Assembly (NCBI RefSeq): GCF_023546765.1 | Contig: NZ_CP097484.1 | Coordinates: forward strand, 310,001 to 374,000 | Source of the DNA: Methylobacterium tardum | GTDB taxonomy: Bacteria > Pseudomonadota > Alphaproteobacteria > Rhizobiales > Beijerinckiaceae | Length of the DNA: 64,000 nucleotides | Direction: 5' to 3' | Shown here: positions 52,944-61,776 of the stretch, piece after piece | Layout: the number at the start of each line of letters is the position of its first letter | Numbering within the stretch: the first letter of the stretch is position 1 | Program-made: the position numbers and the translations under genes | Notes under the pieces: generated by a model | Seen by the model: the letters and a program-made list of their open reading frames with translations, nothing else | The model's database searches: none | Told to the model about the DNA's origin: nothing

Positions 52944-55145
52944 ATGTCGTTCCTGACTGTCGATCTGGCGGATCGGGTTCCGGCCCGCACCTCCGCCCCC
53001 GCCCTCGGGCCGGAGCGCCGCGGTCCGCTCGCCGCCCCCCTGACGCGAATCTGGCGTCGCCGCACCCTATTCGCGACGGTGTTCACCCTCGTCGTCGCCC
53101 TGGCGGCGACCGCCCTGATGATCATCCAGCCGCAATACGTCGCCACCGGCTCGGTGATCGTGGCGGAAGCCGAGCCCGGCGCCCACAACGCCTCGATGGC
53201 CTGGATCCAGAAGCTCGGCGATCCGGCCGACATCGAGAGCCAGATCCAGGTGATCCGCTCGCCGCGGCTGCTGAGGCTCGCGATCGACAGCGGCCTGGCC
53301 GCATCGGTGATGGCCGAGTGCCGCTTCGCCGCCACGCGCGGTCAGCCGGAGGAGATCTCGGAGACGAAGCAGGCCGCGTGCACGAAGCTGACGAGCAATC
53401 ACGACGCCCTCGCCGAGTACCTGCTCAAGCGCTTCACGGTCGCAAGCTCCGGCCGCTCGCGCATCATCACCATCGCGTACCGGTCGCCCCTGCCCGAAGT
53501 GGCGCAGACGATGGCCAACGCGCTCATCAACGCGTTCCTCGAGGATCAGCGCGAGGCGCAGGCCTCGAGCCGCAAGGCCGCTTCGGACTGGCTGCACACC
53601 GAGATCACGCAGCTCGACGAATCGATCCGCGCCGACGAGACGCGGATCCAGACCTATCGGCGTCGCAAGGGGCTGCTGAAGGGGTCGAGTGCCCCGATCA
53701 GCGCCGAGCGGCTCACCAGCATCAGCCAGCAGCTCAACGCCGCCGAAGCCGCCAAGGCCGACGCGGCCGCGCGTCTCGGCGAGATCGAGAGCCGCGGGGG
53801 ACGCGGCGCCGAGAGCGCCCCAGCGGTCCTGGCCAGCCAGACCGTGATTGCTCTGAAGCAGCAACTCAGCACCGTCAGCGCGCAGCTGTCCAATCAGAGC
53901 ACGCTCCTCGGCGCGAGCCATCCGGCGATCCGGGCGCTCGTGACCGAGCAGTCGAGCCTGCGCGAGCGCATCGAGCAGGAGATCGCCAACGTCGCGCGGG
54001 GCCTGCGCAAGTCCTACGAAGCGTCGAACGCCCTCGCCAAGTCGCTGCGCGCCCAGCTGGAGACCGCCAAGACCGAGGCCGCGGCCGCCATGGACGACGA
54101 GGCCTCGATCGAGGGCATGGTGCGCAATGCGGAGATCAAGCGCACCCGCTACGCCGATCTGGTGAAGCGGGCGGGCGAGTTGGAGACCGAGCGGCGCATC
54201 CTCACGGGAAGCACGCGGCTGGTCAGCCTCGCCGAACTGCCTCAGGAGCCGTCCTCGCCCAAGACCGTGCCGTTCGTGGCGGGCGGCATCGTGCTCGCAG
54301 GCGTCCTGGCGGCCGCCGCGGCGCTGCTGCGCGACTCGACCGACCAGCGGGTCCGCACCCCGTCCCAGCTCCTGGCCGGCACCGGCGCTCCGGTCTTCGC
54401 CCAGCTGCCGTACCTGGAAGCCCCGGGCCTCGTCGGCCGATTCTCCGACCGGCACCGGGAACTCCAGCTCGCCGAGGCCCTGGACCGGGCGCGCGTCGAC
54501 CCGGTGATGCAGAACGTCCTGCGCAACCTGCACGCGCACCTGATGCTGGCCGGCGGCGGCCAATCCCGGGTCGTCCTCGTGACCTCGCCGAAGCCGCGCG
54601 AGGGCAAGTCGTTCACGGCGTTCGCCCTGGCGGGCATCGGCTCGACCAGCGGGCGCCGGGTGCTGGTGGTCGAGTGCGACCTGCGCCGGCCGAACTTCGA
54701 GGCGTCGCTCGGGCTCGGACGCGGGCCGGGCCTGGGCGGGATCCTGCGCGGTGAGATCGGCCCGGCCGAGGCCGTCGTCTCGGCGGGTGCCTTCGACGTC
54801 ATCCCGGCCGGCACGCCCACCCCGGATTCGACCGAGCTGCTGATGAGCGCCCGGATGACCGACTTCCTGCGCTGGAGCCGTCGCTACGACCTCGTCCTCC
54901 TCGACACGCCGCCGACCAGCCTGCTGATGGACGCCGCGATGCTGGCCCGTCACGTGGACGGCGTGCTCTGCTGCACCCGCTACGGCCATTCGCAGCTGTC
55001 CGACACCGTCGAGACCGTGGCGAACCTGCGCCAGGCCGGCGGGCACGTGCTCGGCATCGCCATGACGATGGTCAATTCCGGCCGGCAGATGACCTACGAC
55101 GCGATGCCGCTTCCGCAATCCCGCCACGCTGGGGCCGCCCGATGA
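52944..55145 (+). CDS. Wzc/ExoP-type polysaccharide co-polymerase with BY-kinase domain
   Basis: A 733-residue inner-membrane protein. A first helix (FATVFTLVVALAATALMIIQ, about 43-62) begins the Wzz domain, followed by long coiled coils (KSLRAQLETAKTEAAAAMDD) and a second helix VPFVAGGIVLAGVLAAAAAL. The cytoplasmic ATPase has Walker A SPKPREGKSF (Lys555), Walker A' VLVVECDLRRPNF and Walker B LVLLDTPPTS. Such proteins set chain length and drive export of Wzy-made polysaccharide. The usual C-terminal tyrosine cluster is nearly absent (one Tyr near MTYDAMPL), so tyrosine autophosphorylation control is probably reduced. It overlaps the next gene by four bases. Confidence 0.92.
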   Translation: MSFLTVDLADRVPARTSAPALGPERRGPLAAPLTRIWRRRTLFATVFTLVVALAATALMIIQPQYVATGSVIVAEAEPGAHNASMAWIQKLGDPADIESQIQVIRSPRLLRLAIDSGLAASVMAECRFAATRGQPEEISETKQAACTKLTSNHDALAEYLLKRFTVASSGRSRIITIAYRSPLPEVAQTMANALINAFLEDQREAQASSRKAASDWLHTEITQLDESIRADETRIQTYRRRKGLLKGSSAPISAERLTSISQQLNAAEAAKADAAARLGEIESRGGRGAESAPAVLASQTVIALKQQLSTVSAQLSNQSTLLGASHPAIRALVTEQSSLRERIEQEIANVARGLRKSYEASNALAKSLRAQLETAKTEAAAAMDDEASIEGMVRNAEIKRTRYADLVKRAGELETERRILTGSTRLVSLAELPQEPSSPKTVPFVAGGIVLAGVLAAAAALLRDSTDQRVRTPSQLLAGTGAPVFAQLPYLEAPGLVGRFSDRHRELQLAEALDRARVDPVMQNVLRNLHAHLMLAGGGQSRVVLVTSPKPREGKSFTAFALAGIGSTSGRRVLVVECDLRRPNFEASLGLGRGPGLGGILRGEIGPAEAVVSAGAFDVIPAGTPTPDSTELLMSARMTDFLRWSRRYDLVLLDTPPTSLLMDAAMLARHVDGVLCCTRYGHSQLSDTVETVANLRQAGGHVLGIAMTMVNSGRQMTYDAMPLPQSRHAGAAR

Positions 55146-56368
55146 CCGGCGCCTGTCCCGCGGACGGGCTCTCGGAGCACGGCATCGCGCCCGGCGCGCG
55201 ATTGGCCGAGCCCGGACGCAGCGCCCGCCCGCGGGTCCTGTTCGTGAGCCACACCGGCACGATGTCGGGGGCGGAACTCGTGCTGCGCGACGCCGTGCGC
55301 CCCTGGACGGACGCCAGGGCGTTCCTGTTCGAGGACGGCGCGCTGGGTGAGGCCCTGCGCGGGCTGGGTCTCGAGACGCGGGTCGCGCGTCGCGGGGCCG
55401 GGCTCTCGGGACTTCGGCGCGACGCGTCTCCGATGCGGGCGCTGCCCGTGCTGAAGCGGCTGGCGGCCATCGCGGTCGAGATCTTCGGCGCGGCCCGCGA
55501 CTGCGACGTGGTCTACGCCAACTCGCAGAAGGCCTTCCTGCTCTCGGCGCTGCCCGCGCGCTTGGCCGGGCGACCGCTGATCTGGCACCTGCACGACATC
55601 CTCGACGGCGCCCATTTCGGCCGGGTCCAGCGGGCCGTGCAGGTGCGCCTCGCCAATGCCTGCGCGGCCCGGGTCGTTGTCCCGTCCCGCGCCGCGGCGG
55701 ACGCCTTCGTCCGCGCCGGCGGGCGACCGTCCCGGATCACGGTCGTGCCGAACGGCCTCGATCTCGACCTGGACCCGCGGCCGCAGACCGCGCTGCGCGC
55801 GGAACTCGGCCTGCCCGCGGGACCGCTCGTCGGCGTGTTCAGCCGTCTCGCGCCCTGGAAGGGGCAGGATGTCGTCATCGACGCCCTGGCGGCGCTCCCG
55901 GATGTCCGCTGCATCGTCGTGGGCGCCGCTCTGTTCGGCGAGGACGCCTACGCGGCGGATCTGCGCGCCCGCGTCGCGGCGCGGGGCCTCGCGCACCGCG
56001 TGCTGTTCCTCGGCCAGCGGGCCGACGTGCCCCGCCTGATGCAGGCGGTCGACGCGGTCGTGCACCCGTCGGTGGATCCCGAGCCGTTCGGCCGGACCCT
56101 CGTCGAGGCGATGCTCGCCGGCGTCCCGGTGATCGCCACCGATGCGGGCGCCTCTGCGGAGATCCTGGACGACGGCGCGGCCGGCATCCTCGTCCCGCCC
56201 CGGCGGCCCGATCGCCTCGCCGCGGCCCTCGCCGACCTGTTCGCCGATCCGGATGCCGTCGTCGCGCGCACCCGCCTGGCCCGCGCGCGGGCGCTGTCTC
56301 ACTACGGGGCCGCCGCCATGCAGCGCGATCTCGCGACGCTGATTCTTCAGGTTTCTGGCCGACCCTGA
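55142..56368 (+). CDS. GT4 glycosyltransferase
   Basis: A 408-residue GT-B enzyme: RPRVLFVSHTGTMSGAELVL at the N-terminus (GAE motif), RPLIWHLHDILDGAHFGRVQ in the acceptor domain, VVVPSRAAADAFVRAGGRP, then the donor domain with VGVFSRLAPWKGQDVVIDAL and FLGQRADVPRLMQAVDAVVH. The EX7E region is PEPFGRTLVEAMLAGVPVIA. The first 30 residues are extra. The ATG overlaps the Wzc-like stop (ATGA), indicating translational coupling. The donor sugar is not deducible. Confidence 0.9.
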   Translation: MTGACPADGLSEHGIAPGARLAEPGRSARPRVLFVSHTGTMSGAELVLRDAVRPWTDARAFLFEDGALGEALRGLGLETRVARRGAGLSGLRRDASPMRALPVLKRLAAIAVEIFGAARDCDVVYANSQKAFLLSALPARLAGRPLIWHLHDILDGAHFGRVQRAVQVRLANACAARVVVPSRAAADAFVRAGGRPSRITVVPNGLDLDLDPRPQTALRAELGLPAGPLVGVFSRLAPWKGQDVVIDALAALPDVRCIVVGAALFGEDAYAADLRARVAARGLAHRVLFLGQRADVPRLMQAVDAVVHPSVDPEPFGRTLVEAMLAGVPVIATDAGASAEILDDGAAGILVPPRRPDRLAAALADLFADPDAVVARTRLARARALSHYGAAAMQRDLATLILQVSGRP

Positions 56369-56412
56369 CGGGCGGGCCATCCTCCTCTCACGATCGAGCC
56401 GCCAGAGCCGCC

Positions 56413-57549
56413 ATGCCGCGCGTCCTCGTGAACATGCCCAGCCAATTCGCCGGCCGGCCGTCGGGCGTCGCCCTCGTCGCCTTCCGGGTCATTGCCGGGC
56501 TCATCGCGCGCGGCAGCTTCGATATCGTGCTTCGTTCGCCCTGGAGCCGCGACCAGCTACCCCCGGCGATCCGGGATCGGATCGCAATCGTCACGGTGCC
56601 GCGCCCGCGGATCATGCTGCTCGAAGTCCTGCGGCAGGCCGTCACGGTTCCGGCGCTCTGCCGCGCCCACGGCATCGACGTGGTGCTCAACGCCGATCCC
56701 TACGGGGCCGCGTTCGGCGCGCGGGCGCGGGTCAGCGTCGTCCACGATCTCTACTTCCGCACGATGCCCGAACGGATCGGCTCGCGCGAGGCGCTCACGA
56801 CCGATCCGATCTTCCGCCTCGTCCTCGGCAACAGCGCCCGGGTGATCGCCGTCTCGGAGACGACCCGGCGCGACCTCGGGCGCTGCTACCCGTCGCTCGC
56901 CGGTCGGACCGACACCGTGCCCTCCGCGCCGATGCTCGACCCGGCGAACGTGGATGCGGCCACCGGGATCCCCGCGGGACCGTATGTGCTGGCGGTCGGG
57001 AACGCGCTCTACAACAAGAACTTCGCGACCCTGGCCCGGGCCGTGGCGGCGCTCGGGCGCTCGGACATCCGCATCGTCCATGTCGGAGAGGACCCGGACG
57101 AGACGATCGCCGCCGCGCTGGCGGGCGCCCCGGTGCCGCTGACGCGCCTGTCCCGGATCGGCGAGGGCCGGCTGGCCGCCCTTTACCGGGACGCCCTCTG
57201 CCTGTGCGTGCCGTCCTTCGCGGAGGGCTTCTGCCTGCCGGTCCTGGAGGCGCAAGCGCTCGGCTGCCCGGTGATCTGCTCCGACCGGTCGGCGACCCCG
57301 GAGATCGCGGGCGCGGGTGCGCTGACCTTCGACCCGGCCGATCCGGCGGCGCTCACCCGATGCCTGCGCCGCCTGCTCGACGAGCCCGGCCTGCGCGACG
57401 CGCTGATCGCGCGCGGGCACGACAATGTCCGGCTCTACAGCTGGGCCGAGACCGCCCGGCGCTACGAGGCCGTGCTCCTCGACGCCCTGGCGGAGGCCGG
57501 CCGCGCGACGCCCGCCCGGGAGGTGCCGCATGCGCATCCTGCACCTTAG
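56413..57549 (+). CDS. GT4 glycosyltransferase
   Basis: A 378-residue GT-B enzyme beginning MPRVLVNMPSQFAGRPSGVA (the SGV motif replaces GGAE). ARVSVVHDLYFRTMPERIGS and ARVIAVSETTRRDLGRCYPS in the acceptor domain resemble mannosyl- or fucosyltransferases of exopolysaccharide loci. The donor domain has YVLAVGNALYNKNFATLARA, LSRIGEGRLAALYRDALCLC and PSFAEGFCLPVLEAQALGCP. It lies 44 bases after the previous gene, and its end overlaps the next start by 20 bases. Confidence 0.9.
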   Translation: MPRVLVNMPSQFAGRPSGVALVAFRVIAGLIARGSFDIVLRSPWSRDQLPPAIRDRIAIVTVPRPRIMLLEVLRQAVTVPALCRAHGIDVVLNADPYGAAFGARARVSVVHDLYFRTMPERIGSREALTTDPIFRLVLGNSARVIAVSETTRRDLGRCYPSLAGRTDTVPSAPMLDPANVDAATGIPAGPYVLAVGNALYNKNFATLARAVAALGRSDIRIVHVGEDPDETIAAALAGAPVPLTRLSRIGEGRLAALYRDALCLCVPSFAEGFCLPVLEAQALGCPVICSDRSATPEIAGAGALTFDPADPAALTRCLRRLLDEPGLRDALIARGHDNVRLYSWAETARRYEAVLLDALAEAGRATPAREVPHAHPAP

Positions 57550-58777
57550 CTCGCTCTACCCGCCCGAGCAGGTCGGCGGCGCCGAGCTGATGGTCGAGAC
57601 GCTCGCCCGCACGCAGGCCGGTCTCGGCCACGCCGTGGCGGTCGCCTGCGCATCGCGGCAGGTCGAGGCGCCGGTCCATCAGGACGGCGTCGCGGTCTAC
57701 CGAATGGGATACGGGACGCCGTTCCACATCCTCGACTGGCCGCAGCGCGGGCGCCTCGACCGGATCCGCTACAAGCTCGCCGCGCAGTGGAACCGGCACA
57801 GCCTCGTCCAGCTCAGCCGAACCGTGCGGGATTTCGAGCCCGATCTGGTGAACACCCACTCGCTCTCGGAACTGCCCCCGGCGGTCTGGCCGCTGCTCCG
57901 ACGGCTCGGCGTGCCGGTGGTGCACACGCTGCACGACTTCACCAGCCTCTGCACCAACGGCGCGATGACGCGCCACGGCCAGGCCTGCGCGGGCCAGCAC
58001 CTCAAGTGCCGGCTCTACGCGGAGCCGCACCGCCGGTGCCAGCGCGCGGTCTCGGCTATCGCGGCCGTCGGCGCGGATCTGCTGGCCCGCCATCGCGCCG
58101 CCGGCTTCTTCGACGCGGTCCCGGCGGATCTCCAGCGGGTGATCTGGAACCCGATCGAGCCGGGCGCACGCGCGAACCGGCGACCCCGGACGCCCGGTGC
58201 GCCGGTCACCTTCGGCTTCCTGGGGCGCATCGAGGCCAGCAAGGGCGCCGACATTCTCTTCGAGGCCTGCCGGCTGCTGCCGGCACAGGGCTGGCGCCTC
58301 ACCATTGCCGGTCGCGCCGTGGACGGGCTCGACCGCTACCGTGCCCTGACGGAAGGCCTGCCGGTCTCCTTCCTGGGTCACGCGGAGCGCGACGCCTTCC
58401 TCGACGGGGTGGATTGCCTCGTGGTCCCCCCGATCTGGCCCGAGCCCTTCGGCCGCACCGTGGCGGAGGCCTATGGGCGCGGCGTCCCGGTGATCGGGTC
58501 GGCCATCGGCGGCATCGGCGAGCAGATCGGACCGGGCCCCTGGCTCGTCCCGCCCGGCGATGCTTCCGCGCTTGCGGCCGCGATGGCTCGGATCATCGCG
58601 GAGCCGGAGCGTCTCTCCGACGGTCTGGCGCGCGCGCCGATCATCCGCGCCGGCACCGACCCGGCCGAAGTGGCGGCCGCCTACCTCGACCTCTACGCCG
58701 CCGCCCGCGCCGCCACCCAATCCGCCACGGTCCCGGCTCCTCTCGGCCGCCCGCAACTCAGCGAGTCCCGCCTATGA
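57530..58777 (+). CDS. GT4 glycosyltransferase, first of a paralogous pair
   Basis: A 415-residue GT-B enzyme starting MRILHLSSLYPPEQVGGAEL. VNTHSLSELPPAVWPLL and VVHTLHDFTSLCTNGAMTRH lie in the acceptor domain, a CxxG/C-rich stretch (ACAGQHLKCRLYAEPHRRCQ) follows, then FGFLGRIEASKGADILFEAC and PPIWPEPFGRTVAEAYGRGV. The ORF upstream of ATG 57530 is the previous gene's frame shadow. Its N-terminus, THSL motif, cysteine region and end are closely paralleled by the next gene, indicating tandem duplication. Confidence 0.9.
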   Translation: MRILHLSSLYPPEQVGGAELMVETLARTQAGLGHAVAVACASRQVEAPVHQDGVAVYRMGYGTPFHILDWPQRGRLDRIRYKLAAQWNRHSLVQLSRTVRDFEPDLVNTHSLSELPPAVWPLLRRLGVPVVHTLHDFTSLCTNGAMTRHGQACAGQHLKCRLYAEPHRRCQRAVSAIAAVGADLLARHRAAGFFDAVPADLQRVIWNPIEPGARANRRPRTPGAPVTFGFLGRIEASKGADILFEACRLLPAQGWRLTIAGRAVDGLDRYRALTEGLPVSFLGHAERDAFLDGVDCLVVPPIWPEPFGRTVAEAYGRGVPVIGSAIGGIGEQIGPGPWLVPPGDASALAAAMARIIAEPERLSDGLARAPIIRAGTDPAEVAAAYLDLYAAARAATQSATVPAPLGRPQLSESRL

Positions 58778-60111
58778 CGGCCTCTACCCTGGCCCCGGCC
58801 TACACGCGTGACCTGCTCGACAGCGGCCGCATCTCGGTCGACAGCGCGCCGCGCGATGGCATCGCGCATCGCGCCGTCACCGGGCCGCTCCGGATCCTGC
58901 ATCTGAGCGCCCTCTACCCGCCGTACATCGTCGGCGGGGCCGAGCGCTCGGTGGAGCACCTCGCCGAGGAGCTGGCGGCAGCCGGCCACATCGTGGCGGC
59001 AGCCTGCATCGCCCGGGAGCCGGAGCCCAAGAGCGTGCGGGGCGGCGTCACGGTCTACCGGATGGCGCACCACAACGACTTCTGGCTGGAGGACTGGCCG
59101 AAGGCGACGCGGTTCGGCCGTGCCTGGGCGAAGCTCAAGCAGCAGTGGAATTTCGCCATCGCGGCCGAGTTCGGCCGGGTCCTCGACGACTTCAGGCCCG
59201 ACATCGTCAACACGCACTCGCTGCTCGACGTCTCGACCCTGGTCTGGCGCGAGGCCGCCAAGCGCGGAATCCCGATCGTCCACACGGTCTGCGAGTACGA
59301 CCTGATCTGCGGCAACGCCGCGATGTTCAAGAACGGCAAGCCCTGCGAGCGCTGGCACCTCGGCTGCAAGGTGGTCAATGCCGGCAAGCAGATCACCAAC
59401 CGTTCGGTCGATGCGGTCGTCAGCGTCGGGACCGAGATCCTGAAGACGCACGTCAATCACGGCCTGTTCACGCATCTCGCCCCGGAGCGCCGCCGGGTGA
59501 TCTTCTATTCCTGCACGGTCCCGGACGGCGATGCCGAGGCCCGGCGCCGCATCGACCGGTCGGCGCAGCCGATGACCTTCGGCTATCTCGGCCGGATCAA
59601 CGTCGAGAAGGGGGTCGGCACGCTGATCGACGCCTTCCGCCGGATCGGGCCCGGCAATTGGCGCTGCCTCGTGGCCGGCCACGCGATGGACGACTCGATC
59701 GCGCGCTTCAAGGCGCAGGCCGAGGGCCTGCCGATCGAGTTCGTCGGCTGGGCCAAGCCCGCCGAGTTCCTGAGCGCGATCGACGTGCTGGCCGTGCCGT
59801 CGTTCTGGGCCGAGCCGTCCCCGCGGACGATCTACGAGGCCTACACGATGGGTGTCCCGGTCATCGGTGCCGCCTCGGGCGGGATCCCCGAGCTGATCGG
59901 CGAGGACAACACCGATTGGCTGTTCGCGCCGGGCGACGATGCCGAACTCGCCGCGCGCTTGGAGGCGGTGATCGCACGGGGCCGCGGCGACCTTCCGGAC
60001 GAGCGCGCGTTCCAGCACGTCATCCGCGAATCGACCTCCGAGCGCGTCGCCGAGAAGTACCTCGACCTCTACGCCGAACTCGTCGCCGAGCGCCGGGCAG
60101 CCCACCCGTGA
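58774..60111 (+). CDS. GT4 glycosyltransferase, second of a paralogous pair
   Basis: A 445-residue GT-B enzyme with about 38 extra N-terminal residues before PLRILHLSALYPPYIVGGAE. IVNTHSLLDVSTLVWREAAK and VHTVCEYDLICGNAAMFKNG correspond to the preceding gene's THSL and CTNGAM segments. PCERWHLGCKVVNAGKQITN, FGYLGRINVEKGVGTLIDAF and PSFWAEPSPRTIYEAYTMGV follow. It overlaps the previous gene by four bases (ATGA) and the flippase gene by four bases (GTGA). Paired duplicated transferases often add the same or similar sugars in succession. Confidence 0.9.
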   Translation: MTASTLAPAYTRDLLDSGRISVDSAPRDGIAHRAVTGPLRILHLSALYPPYIVGGAERSVEHLAEELAAAGHIVAAACIAREPEPKSVRGGVTVYRMAHHNDFWLEDWPKATRFGRAWAKLKQQWNFAIAAEFGRVLDDFRPDIVNTHSLLDVSTLVWREAAKRGIPIVHTVCEYDLICGNAAMFKNGKPCERWHLGCKVVNAGKQITNRSVDAVVSVGTEILKTHVNHGLFTHLAPERRRVIFYSCTVPDGDAEARRRIDRSAQPMTFGYLGRINVEKGVGTLIDAFRRIGPGNWRCLVAGHAMDDSIARFKAQAEGLPIEFVGWAKPAEFLSAIDVLAVPSFWAEPSPRTIYEAYTMGVPVIGAASGGIPELIGEDNTDWLFAPGDDAELAARLEAVIARGRGDLPDERAFQHVIRESTSERVAEKYLDLYAELVAERRAAHP

Positions 60112-61631
60112 GCGCCGGCGCGCCGGTCCTTACCGAGGCCGCGGCGGCCGCCGACGCCTCCGAGATCGTCCCGGGGCTCGGCGCCGGCGCGGACGTGACC
60201 GGCCGCTCCTTCGACGCCGCCCGCTGGGTGGCGCTCGCCTCCGTGGGCAATGTCGTCCTGAGCTTCGGGGTGTTCCTCGTGCTCGCGCGTCTCATCGGGC
60301 CGGCGGAATTCGGCATGGTGGCGATCGCCGCCGTGTTCATCGACATCCTGCAGATTGTCGCCCGGTGCGGGCTGCCGGACGCGGTGGTGCAGCGGGCCGA
60401 TTGCGACGAGGATTTCGCCGCCACCGCCTTCTGGGTCATGCTCGCGGCGGGCAGCCTGTGCGCGGCGGCGCTGATCGCCCTGTCGGGGCCGATCGCCTGG
60501 ATCTTCGACCTGCCGGAGCTGCGCCCGGTCCTGTGCGCGCTCTCGGCCTGCTTCGTGATCACCGCCGCGGGCGCTATCCACGAGGCGCGCCTGCAGCGCA
60601 GCTTCGGCTTCCGCAAGCTCGCCCTGCGGGCGCTCGGCTCCAACCTGCTCGGGGGGGCGGTCGCCCTGGCGCTGGCCTTCGCCGGCTACGGCGTCTGGAG
60701 CCTCGTGGTCCAGCGCCTCGTGGCCGCCACGGCGACGACGCTCCTGACCTGGGCGGCGTCCCGCTGGATTCCGGCGCGCCGGGTGAATCTCGCGGCCGCG
60801 CGCGCCCAGATCGCCTTCGGCTCGCGGGTGTTCTGCACCTACCTCCTGCTGGTGGTCTCGATCCGCAGCCAGGAGGTGATCGCCGCGTATTTCCTCTCGG
60901 CGACCGATGTCGGGTATCTGCGCCTCGCCTGGCGCTGCATCGATCTCGTCAGCCAGGTTGCGGTCATCCCCCTGACCACGGTGGGCCTGACCACCTATGC
61001 CCGGCTCCAAGACCGGCCGGCGGAACTCGCGACGGCCTTCTACGGCTTCACCGCGGCCTCGGCCTTCGTGGCGGTGCCGGCCCTGTTCGGCATGGCAGCC
61101 GTCGCCCCGACGCTGATCCCGTTCCTGTTCGGCGATCAGTGGCACCAGGCCGCCCCGGTGCTGCGGATGCTGGCGCTGCTCGCGCCCGAATTCGTCGCGA
61201 CCTCGATGCTCTGGATGATCTTCACGGCGCTCGGGCGCAACGGCACGGCGCTGCGGCTCGCCGGGGCCCAGTTCGGCCTCGGCGCGCTCGCCTCCGTCGC
61301 GACAGCCCCCTTCGGCCTCGCGGCGCTGGCGATCGGTCATGTGGCGCGGGCCTACCTGTTCTCGCCCGCCATCGTGGTCGGCGCCGGGCGCTTCGTGCCG
61401 GTGAGCAACCGGCATCTCGCCCGGGTGCTCCTGCCGGTCACGGCCTGCGCGGCGGCGATGGCCGGCTTCGTCCTGCTGGTCCAGGCCCCGATCCACGCCG
61501 CCCTCGGCGACCGGCTCGGCCTGTTCGCGGCCGTCGGAATCGGCGTCCTCGCCTACGCGGCGCTGGCCCAGACCTTCATGCGGGACACGGTTCACAGCGC
61601 CCTCGGGTTCCTCATGCGCCGCAGGGCCTGA
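60108..61631 (+). CDS. Wzx/MviN-like lipopolysaccharide flippase
   Basis: A 507-residue multi-pass protein of the polysaccharide transporter (WzxC) group that flips undecaprenyl-linked repeat units. GTG 60108 overlaps the preceding stop. After about 35 polar residues come the helices WVALASVGNVVLSFGVFLVL and ARLIGPAEFGMVAIAAVFID (the family's RLLxPxDFG-like element), then GYGVWSLVVQRLVAATATTL, and from there to the end about twelve to fourteen helices are visible, e.g. PTLIPFLFGDQWHQAAPVLR. The PAEFG and GxWSLV elements identify the WzxC/AmsL branch. Confidence 0.9.
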   Translation: MSAGAPVLTEAAAAADASEIVPGLGAGADVTGRSFDAARWVALASVGNVVLSFGVFLVLARLIGPAEFGMVAIAAVFIDILQIVARCGLPDAVVQRADCDEDFAATAFWVMLAAGSLCAAALIALSGPIAWIFDLPELRPVLCALSACFVITAAGAIHEARLQRSFGFRKLALRALGSNLLGGAVALALAFAGYGVWSLVVQRLVAATATTLLTWAASRWIPARRVNLAAARAQIAFGSRVFCTYLLLVVSIRSQEVIAAYFLSATDVGYLRLAWRCIDLVSQVAVIPLTTVGLTTYARLQDRPAELATAFYGFTAASAFVAVPALFGMAAVAPTLIPFLFGDQWHQAAPVLRMLALLAPEFVATSMLWMIFTALGRNGTALRLAGAQFGLGALASVATAPFGLAALAIGHVARAYLFSPAIVVGAGRFVPVSNRHLARVLLPVTACAAAMAGFVLLVQAPIHAALGDRLGLFAAVGIGVLAYAALAQTFMRDTVHSALGFLMRRRA

Positions 61632-61776
61632 TCTGCACGGTCCGCCAACCTTTATGGGCGAGACTGCGCGTGCAGGGCCGCGTCCGGCCGGACCGGGATC
61701 GTCGGGTCGGGGGGCGGAGACGCCTGCCTTGCCCGGCGCCGGCCTTCGGCGGCGCGCGTTCGGACGGTTCGGAACG

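Noticed and set aside
53067..55127. Minus-strand ORF of 686 codons
   Set aside because: Antisense shadow of the Wzc-like gene.
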